Assembly: GCA_029204225.1 (NCBI GenBank)
Contig: CM055095.1
Span: 49,608,841-49,672,840, forward strand
Reading direction: 5' to 3'
DNA: 64,000 nucleotides
DNA from: Diphasiastrum complanatum
Taxonomy: Eukaryota; Streptophyta; Lycopodiopsida; Lycopodiales; Lycopodiaceae
A model generated the notes under the pieces. The model saw nothing but the letters and a program-made list of their open reading frames with translations. It did not search any database and was not told the DNA's origin. Position 1 is the first letter of the stretch, and each line of letters opens with the position of its first letter. The position numbers and the translations under genes were made by a program. Shown here one piece after another: positions 46,434-57,825 of this stretch.

Positions 46434-47623
46434 TGTAGCACAGGCATCCCAAAGGGAACTGGGAACCACGACTTAGCTTCCCAGCCTTCAACTCTTGTCG
46501 TTCAGTCCCACTTGACATATAAGCAGCCAACTCGCCAACAACGATCAGACTTAACCAACTTGAAGTTTGGAAACCAACATTGAGATCCAACCTGGCGCCA
46601 TGCCAGATCGAGGGTCCCGATGTGGGTGACTTCCCTCCAGGCAAGCCGCCCGACATACAACAAACTTGACCAACTCAAAGCTTCGTTACAAATGAGTAAC
46701 ATCCATTCCAAGCAAGCGGTCTGACTTACATCAAACTTAACCAACTGAAAGCTTCGTCATGAGCGCTGGAAGCCAACCTGGCGCCACGCCAGACTGGACA
46801 GCCATAAACGAGTAACTTCCACTCAAGCAAGCCATCCAACTCAGTCGACAGGTTAGAGCCCGTTCCCCAAGAGCTTAACCCATTCATGTTCATGCAAGGA
46901 ACACTCAGAACCACAAGCCATGACATATATGGAAACAATCAGTTCCTGGACCAAATGGTCTCGACAGCATACCGCTGGCGCCATGGACCGAATGGTCTCG
47001 ACGGCATACTGCTGGTGTCCTGGGATATGACCCTCATCTATGTGCCAGATCAAAAAGTTTGAAGCGGCCTTACAACTGGTGCTTTTACCAAAAACTGAAA
47101 TCCAGAAGGTAATCAGAGTCAGTTTGAGAAATATCCCACTTTATTAATAAATCTGAGAAGGTTACGATTCAAGTGTATGACCAACCCTAATCTCTAAGGC
47201 GCTGGCATGCCAAGGCGGTCACCAGGACAACATTCCAGCAAGGGAGGTTGAGACTTGGTTGGAGCTCGCCTTGAGTCACAACCTGCACTCCCCTATAGTA
47301 TTGGTGGGATTTGCCACCTCCCCTCATACCAAGTACTCTACCTTGGCTGGTAAAGCACGTATTCTCTCTCTAGAATCTATTGATCTCCAGGTTTCCTTTA
47401 ATCATGCCTAGATCATGTGAGGTGATTGCACATCAATCTGAGTTCTCTGGACTTCACTAGAGCCGATCAAAGATTTTTAGCTATAGGAACTTGGCGCTGG
47501 CTGGATTCTGGTCATAGTGGCGTCGGGAGTGGTGCTGGGAGCAACAGGGGCGCTGCTAGCGCCGGGGACAATGCTGGCGCCGGTGACACCAGAGGTAAAG
47601 CTTGCAAAGGTAACTTTACAACA
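46434..47623 (-). repeat. Family R 5' LTR, complete (1190 bp)
   Basis: It runs from TGTTGTAAAG (minus strand, from 47623) to GCTACA at 46434. It has TG...CA ends, a GGCGCC-rich block near its start (47490-47600) and an AATAAAGTGGGA poly(A)-signal region in the middle. Length and ends agree with the solo LTR at 48774-49976. Confidence 0.85.
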
Positions 47624-48372
47624 GTCACACACTTGAAATGTAACCTTCTCAGATTTATCAATAAAGTGGGATTTTTCTCAAACTAACTCTGATTACCTTC
47701 TGGGTTTCAGTGTTCGTTAAAAGCACTAGTTGTAAGGCCGCTTCAAACTTTTTGATCAGGCACGCAACTGAGGATCATATCGTAGGACGCCAGCAGTATG
47801 TCGTCTGGACCATTCGGTCCGAGACGCCAGCGGTATGCTGTCAGGACCATTCGCTTCAGGAACTGGTTGTCACCATATCTGTCGTGGCTTGTGGTTCTGA
47901 GGGTTCCTTGCATGAACGTGAATGGGTTAAGCTCTTGGGGAAAGGGCTCTAACCTGTCGGCTGAGTTGGTTGGCTTGCTTGGGTGGAAGTTACTGGTTTA
48001 TGATTGTCCAGTCTGGCGTGGCACCAGGTTGGCTTCTAGCACTCATGAAAAAGCTTTCAGTTGGTTAAGTCTGATGTATGTCAGACCACTTGCTTGGAAT
48101 GGATGTTACTCGTTTGTAATGAAGCTTCGATTTAGTTAAGTTTGATGTATGTTGGGCAGCTTGCTTGGAGGGAAGTCAGCTACATTGGGACCCCCGGGCA
48201 TGGCGCCAGGTTGGATCTCAATGTTGGTTTCTCAACTTCAAGTTGGTTAAGTCTGATCATTGTTGGCGAGTTGGTTGCTTGTATGTCAAGTGAGTTGGGT
48301 CAGCAAGAGTTGAAGGCTAGGAAGCTAAGTCGTGGTTCCCGCCGACTCCCTTTGGGATGCTTGCGCTACATG

Positions 48373-48385
48373 TGGTATCAGAGCC
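48373..48385 (+). other. Family R primer binding site, copy 2
   Basis: TGGTATCAGAGCC, an exact plant tRNA-Met-type site, two bases after the LTR end GCTACA at 48370. Confidence 0.8.
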
Positions 48386-48773
48386 GATTGGCCGGTCAGC
48401 TATGCGGATCTCACAGAAATGGCCATTGTTTGGGGTTCATCAAGACAACTATTGTGCAAGGTGCTGCCCACAGTGTAAGCATGGGTGCGTCCACGGTCGG
48501 GGTGGTCGACAGAACGAGGGACTTGATGAGTCAAAGTGCTGCCCTCGAGGTGTAAGCACGATTAGTTCTCACGGTTCGGGCCTATCGTTGTCTGCACGTA
48601 GGACAGATGAGACGAAGTGCTGCCTAGGTAGGTGAAAGCACGGGTGGTTTGTTGTTGGTGCGGGATAGCTGCCAATCATTTAGCTATAAGGGCTATCAAC
48701 CAAATTTGGTGGGGTGTGACTAAGGCAATGTGCTGTTTAATGGTAAAAGCACATATAGTTGGATGGGTGTTCT

Positions 48774-49976
48774 TGTTCCGCAGACATCCCAAAGGGAGCC
48801 GGGAGCCATGACTTAGCTTCCCAGCCTTCAACTCTTGCCGTCCAAACCGACTTGACATACACACAACCAACTCGCCAACAACAATCAAACTTAACCAACT
48901 AGAAGTTCTGAAACCAACATGAGGTCCAACTTGGCGCCATGCCAGATCGGGGGTCTCGATGTGGGTGACGTCCCTCCAAGCAAGTCGCCCGACATACATC
49001 AAACTTAACAAACTCGAAGCTTCGTTACAAACGAGTAACATCCATTCCAAGCAAACGGTCTGACTTACATTAGACTTAACCAACTGAAAGCTTCGTCACG
49101 AGCGCTGGAAGCCAATCTGGCGTCATGCCAGACCGGATAGCCATAAATATGTAGCTTCCACCCAAGCAAGCCATCCAACTCAGTCGACAGGTTAGAGCCC
49201 ATTCTCCAACAGCTTAACCCATTCACGTTCATGCAAGAAACACTCAGAACCACAAGCCGCTACAGATATGGAAACAACCAGTTCCTGGACCAAATGGTCC
49301 CAACAGCATACCGCTGGCGCCATGGATTGAATGGTCTCGATGGCATACTGTTGGCATGCCAAGATACGACCCTCGGCTATGTGCCAGATTAAAAAGTTTG
49401 AAGCGGCCTTACAACTGGCGCTTTTACCGAATACTAAAACCCAGAAGGTAATCAGAGTCAGTTTTAGAAAAATCCCACTTTATTGATTAATCTGAGAAGG
49501 TTACATCTCAAGTGTGTGACTGACCCTAGTCTTTGGGGCACTGGCATGCTAAGGGGCGACAGGACAACATTCCAGCAAGGGAGGCTGAGACTTGGTTGGA
49601 GCTCACCCTGAGTCGCAACCCGCACTCCCTTTGTATTGGTGGGATTCGCCACCTCCCCTCATACCAAGTACTCTACCCAGGCTAATAAAGCACATTTTAT
49701 CTCTGTAGAAAGTCATTTTCTCTCTCTAGAATTTATTGATCCCTAGGCTTCCTTTCATCATACCTAGATCATGTGAGGTGATTGCACATTGATCTGAGCT
49801 CCCTGGACTTCGCTAGAACCGATCAAAAATTTTCAACCATAGGAACTTGGCGCTGGTTGGATTCTGGTCATAGTGGCACCGGGAGCGGCGCTCGCGCCGG
49901 TGGCGCTGGGAGCAGCAGGGGCACTGTTGGCGCCGGTGGCGCCGGATGTAAAGCTTGTAAAAGTAACTTTACATCA
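48774..49976 (-). mobile_element. Solo LTR of family R with 5-bp target duplication
   Basis: A complete 1203-bp LTR with ends TGTTCCGCAG ... TTTACATCA on the plus strand, flanked by GTTCT at 48769-48773 and 49977-49981. Removing it and one GTTCT restores GGGTGTTCTCTATGGGCTG, which matches the uninterrupted copy 1 interior near 45930. It is therefore a solo LTR left by LTR-LTR recombination after insertion into copy 2. Confidence 0.93.
49850..49950. repeat. GGCGCC-rich minisatellite-like block in family R LTRs
   Basis: Variants of GGCGC(T/C)GG, GGCGCCGG and GCAGCAGGGGC recur many times in about 100 bp. Equivalent blocks lie at about 43945-44050, 47490-47600 and 58575-58685 with different unit order. 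Any Gly/Ala/Ser frames across them differ from copy to copy and are unlikely to be translated. Confidence 0.7.
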
Positions 49977-51783
49977 GTTCTCTATGGGCTGATTTTGTGA
50001 TCGATCTGTATGGACGTGGCCAGACAAAGGTCCTTTGGCAAGGCTATCTCAAAGGGGGACCTTGTCTTTGTTACATGTTAGTAAACTTGCTTGAGTGTCT
50101 TGCTTGTATGTATTTGTGACGAGTCTTAGTACTCGTGCTTTGTCTGGTTTGCATGATTGCTTGTGATACAAGGAGCTGATGGCTCGAGAAGGAAGCTTTC
50201 TTTTGAAGGCTGATATCATCAAACAAAGAGGACTACAGAATCTGTGGGGTGGATTTGCAGTTTAAGTACTTGCACGTGAATAGCAACGAAACGACTCAAT
50301 GTTTGCAAAGGATGGATGGCTAGCCTGTTTCTTGGGTTAGTTCCATTTGCGACAACGCCCACTAGATGCAAGCAGGAAGTCAAAAGTTGGAAAGGGCAAT
50401 TTCAAGGGAGATCTTCTATGGAGCAGTTGGTCTTCATTTGGGACAGCCACCTTCGGAACTGAAACTCACTGAGCATGGGTGATATCCAGTATCAGTTAGG
50501 TTTTTCCTCAAAGGGGAAAGACTAGGATCCTCTGTTGAGATTGGCAACAAGTTGGATCAAGCCATAATCCTAGTAGATGGGAAGCAAAGTGTCGGAAAGG
50601 CTTTTTGTCCAAAGAACTCTACTCTAAGTTTGGTCAGCTGATTTTATAAGCGGAGGGGAACTATCACACACACCTCTCTCTTGCGGCAAATTTTGAATGA
50701 AAGTTGATCAAAACGGGGGCAAATTCAAGGTGACCTAGCCATACTCACACGAGGAGACTGGCGACCTTTGGACCTAATAAGTTGACAAGTTTTTGTTGTG
50801 GAAAGAAAAGCTTGTTATAGGCTTTCTCTGGACCAACAATGATGAGGAGACATAATGAGTACGTTGACTTGTGTTACGTGTAAAGTAGCTGATCAACGAA
50901 GGAACTGTGAAAGTTGAGTCTTGCACGAGAGACTTGGTACTTCGAATGGACGCTAAGGGACAATTCGTATTGAAATTGGACTAGTGCAAACTCTGGGTGA
51001 CCAGTGATGGAATAGTGAAAGTCAAGTTTTGCGTGACGGACATGGTGCTTCAAACAAACGCAAAGAGATAGTTTGTGTGCGGATCAAACTGGTGCGACCC
51101 CGACCCCTTGGCTCTCCACGAGGTCAATGGTTACATTTGGGCTGATTCAAAGATAGCTACTTCAAGCTTATCAAAATATTGAAAAATCTATCTAATGTTG
51201 TGAGTATGGGTCCTAAAAATGCCAAAGATGAATTGAGCTCTTTTGTCTTAGTATAGACCCATCTTAGAATAAAATATTCAAGGTAGGTAGAAGTAGAAAC
51301 TCGAGCTACCATAGGAATTGCCATTTGTACTTTACATGCCACATTTAATGCATGAAAAGACTATGTGGCACAATTAGACATAGTGAAGTGGCTTGGATAA
51401 GTCTAGATAGCTTGAGAGGTGGATCCACAACTCCAATTCAACTCACAGTAGGAGAAGAGTCCATGGATCTATATATATGTGATGTACTCTCATTGAGAAG
51501 ATGATGAAATCTGTGTGTAATGCAAATTTGGAGACAAGCTCTTTGTGCCCTCTCTCTCCATGAGTTTTGTACTTGCTATTTTTTCTCTCTAGCCGAGTAG
51601 AGGCATTTATGATGTTTTGTCTTATGTTTTGTTGACAGATCTTGCTTGTAACACAATAATATTGCTTGTATGATCGATCAGCTTTCTTATTGACAACCAA
51701 TGCTAGTCTGATCTTTATGGTGTTATTGTACTTAGGAGATAAAAAATACACGTGTAGGGCATCCCACACGTGTGAATTCAGCA

Positions 51784-51796
51784 TGGTATCAGAGCC
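51784..51796 (+). other. Copia primer binding site
   Basis: TGGTATCAGAGCC directly follows an LTR end (GAATTCAGCA). Its start fixes the LTR right edge at 51783; the LTR left edge is not resolved (no partner LTR). Confidence 0.85.
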
Positions 51797-52539
51797 TACC
51801 TAAGTTTTACAAGCAAATCTAATCAAAACGTTTGCAGATCTGATCAGATTTCAAGCTAGGAATTGTCTAGATTCTACCTTCTAGCTAGTTTGCAGTTTTC
51901 TTGTGATTCTGAGCTATAAACCACATTGAATGGTCCAGATCAGGTACTGTACGGAATTTCAAGTGCTGGCACGTGTGAAATCCGCCCATTTTCAGATTGA
52001 TGGTTCTCTCTCATTTCAGATCCAAATTTCAAGCAAATTAGCCCACTAGAAAGCTAAAAATGTGTAGAATCGGATGCAATTTAAATCATGACAATTAAAT
52101 AAGCCAATCACAAGTTATAAGCTTTTGAATAATCGTAGGTAGGGCGCCTAGACCTGTGGCAAATCGTGTGTACATGTCATTTATTGCTTGAATGATCACA
52201 AAAAACATCCAGAACCTACATAATCTGATCTATATGTGATTTAGACAAAACTTATAGGTTCTAGGCAAATTGTTTTATACAAATAGATTGTATTTGAGTC
52301 AATTTGACATTCTTGGAATATTTCACACGTGTGAAATTCAGAGAACCAAAACTTTTGCCATACTTCATCTTTTTTGATGATTCAAATCTTGTTTTAGAGA
52401 GATTGTCAAGCTAGTGAAATCTATCTCATAGTTTTTTGTTAAGTCATACATAGGATTTGGTTTTGTACCCTTGATTGATTCCTATAGTGAGAAGATAAGC
52501 AATTCTTTCATCCATCTTTTTTTATTTCCATCATTCTTT

Positions 52540-53103
52540 ATGACTTCAATGGGTGTCTTTCTATTAGAAGCAAGTGAAAGATTGTCAACTTCCAATTACT
52601 CAATTTGGAAGGTTAGAATGGAATCTGTCTTAATGCTACAAGATGTGATGGATATTGTACTTGGCATTGAAGAAGAACCACAAATTCCTCAAGAAATTTC
52701 AAAGTACAAAAAGAGAGTCAGGATGGCTCTGCATTATATTAAGATGAATGTCTCAAATGACATCTTAAGAGAAATTGGTGCTTGTACTAATGCCAAAGAT
52801 GCTTGGGATACCCTCAAGCCTATCTATGAGGTAAAAAATACTTCTAGACTTCTAACACTAAGAAATCAAATTTTTCAAAGTGTACAGAGAAGTGATGAAT
52901 GTGTTTCATCTTATGTAATGAGAGTTAAAGACCTTCATAGAGAATTCTCATGCATAGGAGACTCCATCAACCAAAATGAACTTGTTCAAGTCATACTTAA
53001 TGGGTTAAAGGAGGAATATGACAACCTTGTTCAGAGTTATGTCATTAAGGAGGAGCTACCAAGTTTGGAAGCACTCCAAAGTGTGCTCATTTCTGAAGAA
53101 TAA
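52540..53103 (+). pseudogene. Copia gag, N-terminal part up to an in-frame stop
   Basis: The product would form the particle capsid. MTSMGVFLLEASERLSTSNY is followed by SIWKVRMESVLMLQDVMDIV (the gag N-terminal WKxxM motif) and the UBN2 block DAWDTLKPIYEV ... LLTLRNQIFQ ... VSSYVMRVKDL. A TAA at 53101-53103 interrupts it, but the same frame continues with EYKLLKMERLSLN into the zinc knuckle and pol, so gag and pol were one polyprotein. An upstream in-frame Met at 52471 is less likely because the family start lies close to the LEASERL block. Confidence 0.85.
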
Positions 53104-53121
53104 AGACAAGAGTATAAACTC

Positions 53122-54882
53122 TTGAAAATGGAGAGACTGTCTCTCAACATTGATGGTAAAGCTCTCTTTACCAAAGACAAGCACAAGACAAGAAGTAAGA
53201 ATCAACACCAATCCTCTTCAAGCAAGAACAGTCTTATTTCCAAGGAGAAAGAAGATGAGGATGAGTCCTCTCAAGCCTCCACATCCAAGAAGAAGAAGAA
53301 AAACATCAAGTGTTTCTTTTGTGGCAAGAAGGGGCATTATGCCACCAATTGCTTTAAGAAGAAGAGTCAATTCAAGCAAGCCAACATTTCTAATGAAGAG
53401 AAGGAAGATGCTCATGCAAGTGATGGAGAGGGATCTCTTATGGTCTCGAGTTTTTCTTCATCACCTTTCAAGAAGGATGGTTTGTGGTATATCGACAGTG
53501 GAGCTTCCTCACATATGTGTAGCTCCAAGTATTCTTTTTCATCCATGTCACCTTATGAAGGAGCCAAGAAGTCCATCTACATAGAAAATGATCATGAGTG
53601 TGCTATTGAAGGCATAGGGACCATTCCCTTAAAGCTTTCTTCATCAAAAGTTCTTTCTCTGTCTAATGTACTTTTTGTTCCCAAGTTAACAAAAAATCTT
53701 ATTAGTATTGGGCAATTGTTTGATAGTGGACTAGATGTGAATTTCAATGTCGATACATGTACAATCAAGAAGCATGATGAGATCCTTGCATTTGGGTCTA
53801 GATATGGTGGAATCTACAAGCTTGATCCCAAAGAGTATGCTAACTCTTGTGATAGTGCTTTTGCTACTCATATGTCTTTGGAGGAACTATGGCATAGAAG
53901 GTTGGGACATCCTAACTATAATTCTATGGTGTCCATGGTCAAGAAAACCAAAGCTATTGGCTTGCCTAATCTTATCTCCAAGAATTTCAAGCCATGTGAG
54001 GCTTGTGCCATATCTAAGTCTCATAAGAAGCCTTTTTCAAAGTCATCTATCAAGACTACATATCCATTGGAGCTCGTACACTCGGATGTGCACTTCTCAT
54101 CTTCAAAGACCAAGGGTGGTGCTACTTGTTTTGTAACTTTCATTGATGATTTCACTAGATTTACTTGGGTATATCTTCTAGCTTCAAAATCTATGGTGTT
54201 TGACTATTTCCTAAAGTTCAAAGCTCTAGTTGAAAAGCAATTTTCTTACAAAATCAAGATTCTTAGAAGTGATGGAGGTGGTGAGTACACTTCCAATAAA
54301 TTTCATGATTATTGTGAGCTTGAAGGCATTAAAAGAGAGTTTTCTTGTGCATATACACCATCTCAAAATGGGATGGCTAAAAGAAAGAATAGAACATTGT
54401 GTGAATGTGCCAAAACCATCAGAATTGAGGCATCTTTGCCACAAGACTTTTGGGGTGAGGCTATCAATTGTTCAAACTATCTTTGCAATAGACTCCCTCA
54501 TGTTGCACTTGGAGGAAAGTCACCATATGAAGCACTCTATTTGAAGAAACCTAAGGTTGAACACCTTAGAGTATTTGGATGCATATGCTTTGTCCATATT
54601 ACCTTGGAAACGAGAAAGAAGGATGATCCTTGTGCAAGCAAAGGTATAATGGTTGGATATTCATCCAACAAGAAAGCCTATCAAATCTACATGCTCTCTA
54701 CCTCTAAAATAATTGATAGTAGAGATGTAGTTTCTCATGAAGAAGAAAAGTCCAATCTTGGAGGGCCAAGATCAAGCAACCTCAAAATCTATCACCTATT
54801 GTTATTGAAGACAATCAACATATGGAGGAGTCAAGATTTGAAGATGGAAGTCCTCGGATTTTCACTCCTAGAAGATCCATGA
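53122..54882 (+). pseudogene. Copia polyprotein: zinc knuckle, protease, integrase
   Basis: Residue numbers are from the Met at 53122. The CCHC knuckle CFFCGKKGHYATNC (64-77) binds RNA. The aspartic protease DSGASSHM is at 125-132. The GAG-pre-integrase/HHCC finger LWHRRLGHPNYNS ... CEACAISKSHKKPF follows, then the integrase core with HSDVHF, FIDDFTRFTWVYLL and RSDGGGEYTS. The third catalytic residue, normally Glu in NGVxERKNRT, is Lys here (NGMAKRKNRT; AAA at 54379-54381), so the DDE triad is broken. The integrase C-terminus GYSSNKKAYQIYMLS and SRDVV follow. A frameshift near 54750 moves the reading into the RT frame. Confidence 0.88.
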
Positions 54883-55667
54883 GGGAGAGATCTAAGCCCA
54901 AGAGGCTCACTTATGATGACAAAGGAAAACAAGTGGATCTTGATTCCACTTATGCTTATTTTGTTTCTCATGAGGAGCCCAAAGATGTTCAGGAAGCCCT
55001 CAATACCAAGGAGTGGTATGAGGCCATGAAGATTGAATATGATGCCTTGATCACCAACCCACCTTACATGCATATCATTGGATGCAAGTGGGTGTTCAAG
55101 ATCAAGTACAATCATGATGGCTCCATCAGCAAGTACAAGGCAAGATTATGTGCTAAAGGCGTTGCACAAATATATGGCCTTGACTATGAAGAAACCTTTG
55201 CTCCTATAGCAAAGATGGTGACAATAAGAATCATAATCTCTCTTGCCTTATTTTTTAAGTGGAAACTATTTCAATTTGATGTCTCCAACGCTTTTTTGAA
55301 TGGCTATCTTGAGGAGGAGATATACATGGAACAGCCTCAAGGATTTATCAAGGATAAATCTAAGGTGTGTTTGCTATTTAGAAGTCTTTCTGGCTTAAAG
55401 CAAGCACCTAAATCATGGTATTCAAGACTCAACAACTTTTTACTTTCATTAGGATTTGTGCTTAGTGACTATGATCCTTCTATGTATTTAAAATTTGATG
55501 GTAGTAATATTGTCATTCTCCTAATCTATGTAGATGACATTATTCTTAGTGGAAATTGTTTGATGCTAGTTCAAGAAACCAAAGATGCATTAGGAAAAGA
55601 ATTTAAAATGCATGATCTAGGAGAGATCCATTACATTTTGGGCCTTGAGATTGATTTTCATGAAGAG
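54760..55667 (+). pseudogene. Copia reverse transcriptase, cut by an insertion
   Basis: In the frame that includes the Met at 54822: RRSMRERSKPKRL, CKWVFKIKYNHDGSISKYKA, RLCAKGVAQIYGLDYEETFAP, QFDVSNAFLNGYLEEEIYME (motif A Asp), LSGLKQAPKSWYSRL and the intact catalytic LLIYVDDIILSG (about 55520-55556), then LGEIHYILGLEIDFHEE. The RT catalytic residues are all present. At 55668 an unrelated LTR begins, and the final ~60 codons before RNase H are missing. Confidence 0.88.
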
Positions 55668-56321
55668 TGTGAAAATTGTCAACATTTCCTAGCTAGTTTG
55701 TGGCCTAAATTGGCAATTTTTGTACATAGTTTTGGATCTAACCTTTTACACATGTGAAAGAGGCCTAGATACTTTTATTCTAGTATATATTTTATATTGA
55801 AGAAGTCTCAAACTTCAGGACCTTCGAAATGACACCAAAATCATGTTATTTGGACATATAGGCCAAAATTGGCTATTTTAGACTATTGGTGTCCTAAAAT
55901 TGGGTCCTAAGTTCTAGAGAGAGGAGAGAGAGTCATTTCTCTCACCTATATTAGGCTGAAATTCGTGGAGAACAGGTTGGAGAAACTTATTGTATTGTTG
56001 AGAGAGATCAATAGATCATTGTCACAGTTTCTTCCTCCATTGAGAGCATTGCTTTGTGTGTTGTCTTCAAGCTTTTGTGTATGATCTTAAGAGGTTTCCA
56101 AAAGTGGTAGGCTGCTGTTGTAGGGCTGGTATGATGTTATTTTTGGCTGCCATCAGTACCTTTTATTAGTTTCTTTTGTCTCTTGAATGCTTTGTCAAGT
56201 TCATGTGTATCAAAGGTACCATTAAGATGCTTTGCCATTTCTAGCTTTTGTAGCTTGTTGTGCAAAGATCTTAGCAAAGTATTTTGGGAGTTTGGATCCA
56301 TTCAAGATCCACTTTTTCACA
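55668..56321 (+). repeat. LTR of a second element inserted in the copia RT
   Basis: A 654-bp LTR with 8-bp terminal inverted repeats: starts TGTGAAAA, ends TTTTCACA. It is followed directly by TGGTATCAGAGC (56322-56333), a primer site. No matching 3' LTR or target duplication is found on the right, so the inserted element is truncated. Confidence 0.85.
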
Positions 56322-57137
56322 TGGTATCAGAGCTAGTTGGCTGTTATTTCTAGTAAGGTTTCCATTTATGGTGATATTTGGATGTTTGATCAAGTTCTAG
56401 CATGATTATGCATTGCATTGTTGATCAAATCTTACTAACCTTTGTTTTGTGAGTTGAACTTGTGGATCAGAAGAATATTTCAGGTCTATTGAGGATCAGA
56501 GACTGAGAATAAGCTATTTTGGATTGGATCATAACACCTAATCATTTGTTGATTGTGAGGCTTGTGCATATTCAATACTAACAATGTTATGTTCAATGTA
56601 TTGTTGACAATCTCCACTTCTGTGGATGAACACTCTCCTTAAGTGGATGAACCTTCTACTTAAGTGGATGACAAATACTCTTTGAGTGATTTTGTATTTC
56701 TCCAAAAGGCTGAGCAAAGCTCCCACTTGGATGAAAGATCCCCTTTTGGGTGAATAGATTGTTAACAATCTTTTGCATAAATTTTGGTGTACTTTGTTGA
56801 GCATGTAAGTAACTCTCCTAATGTAATTTGATTGGAGCATTTGCTGGAAGGTTTTAACCATTATGCAAATGTATTTGCAGGTTCTTAACTGGTTGAGGAA
56901 CATTCTCATGTGAAGTTATCTTAGATCTACATCTAAACACCAAGATTTGACAAGCTAGTGAAGCTAGTCTTGTGATTCACTAAGTGTGCTCTTTCATTCA
57001 CCTCTAAAGCTTGTATTTATCACTTGCTGGAGTTTATAAACTTTTAGAAGTGTGGTTTACATGTGGTTTTACAGGTTAAATCAATATCTTAGTGTGTTGA
57101 TCATATGTTGATCAAGTTTGTTCAATTCTAGGTATTC
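56322..57137 (+). other. Primer site and leader of the inserted LTR element, truncated
   Basis: Begins with the primer site. The rest has no coding motif (GTGGATGAAC words repeat near 56620-56670). The host copia text resumes at 57138 with RSFEDITLYRTLIGSL, so the right end of the insertion has been lost. Confidence 0.6.
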
Positions 57138-57800
57138 TTGGAAAGATCCTTCGAGGACATCACACTTTATAGGACTCTTATAGGCTCTTTAATTTGGCTT
57201 ACTATCACTAGACCCGATTTGAGCTATTGTGTGCACAAATTGAGTCAATTAAGATCCCAAGATCCAACATTGGAAGATGGCCAAGAGAGTTCTAAGATAT
57301 GTATCTTCTACTCAAGATTATGGTTTATTATACAAGAATGAAGATCTAACCATTGTTCGCTATTCAGATTCCGATTTTGCAAGTGATAAAATGGATTGGA
57401 AGTCCATTAATGCATATACTATCTTTCTTGGAGGCAATCTTGTGTCTTGGCTTTCAAAGAAACAAGATACCATATCTCTATCATCTTGTGAGGCCGAGTA
57501 TAAAGCACTCACTACAACAACTAAAGAGGTGTTTTGGATCAAGAGGTTAATCACGAAGCTAAAGTGCATCAAAGAGGATGATCTTCCCTTGATCAAATGT
57601 GACAACATATCGGCACAAAGCTCTTGTAAACAGTCCTATTTTTCATGCAAGAAGCAAGCATATAGAAGTGGCACACCATTTTGTAAGAGAAAAGCTCATT
57701 GGAGGTGAAATCAACTTAGAACATGGCGACACATCTTCGTGTATTGCTGATCTTCTCACAAAGCCACTTTGCAAAAGTGCCTTCTCAAAGCATAGGTCTA
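57138..57800 (+). pseudogene. Copia RNase H region, frameshifted
   Basis: Starts with TLYRTLIGSLIWLTITRPDLSY, continues in another frame with AKRVLRYVSSTQDYGLLY, then RYSDSDFASDKMDWKSINAY (RNase H catalytic Asp region), WLSKKQDTISLSSCEAEYKAL (catalytic Glu), CDNISAQ, and in a third frame SKHIEVAHHFVREK and CIADLLTKPL, the usual copia C-terminus. Two frameshifts, near 57280 and 57600, separate these parts. Confidence 0.85.
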
Positions 57801-57825
57801 ATCTTGGTCTTATCTCAAGATCAAT

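Larger units (their letters stand above)
43475..47623 (-). mobile_element. Non-coding LTR element (family R), copy 1
   Basis: Read on the minus strand: 5' LTR 47623-46434, primer site 46431-46419, internal 46418-44094, polypurine tract 44093-44080, and a 3' LTR 44079-43475 cut short at its far end. The ~2.3 kb interior has no gag, protease, RT or integrase motif in any frame, so it is a LARD-type non-autonomous element. The same family recurs at 47624-51168, 48774-49976, 57826-59821 and 60279-61332. Confidence 0.8.
47624..51168 (+). mobile_element. Family R element, copy 2, opposite orientation, interrupted
   Basis: The 5' LTR (47624-48370) lacks its first ~440 bp. Then come the primer site (48373-48385) and an interior (48386-48773, continued 49982-51168) that mirrors 46418-44650 of copy 1. 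It is cut near 51168 where copia LTR-like sequence starts. With copy 1 it forms a long inverted repeat centred at 47623/47624. Confidence 0.8.
51169..57825 (+). mobile_element. Ty1/copia element, best-preserved copy, interrupted by another LTR element
   Basis: Order: LTR remnant ending ...TTCAGCA at 51783, primer site 51784-51796, gag from 52540, zinc knuckle, protease, integrase, RT (to 55667), an insertion (55668-57137), then RNase H to about 57790. The 3' LTR is gone; the family R LTR begins at 57826. Damage is light: one stop in gag, frameshifts near 54750 and in RNase H, and loss of ~60 codons at the insertion. The UBN2-type gag and YVDDIILSG RT place it in Ty1/copia. Confidence 0.88.

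Noticed and set aside
47426-47686. Gly/Ala/Ser-rich small proteins in the family R LTRs
   Set aside because: Frames differ between LTR copies and follow the GGCGCC repeats; no conserved start or stop.
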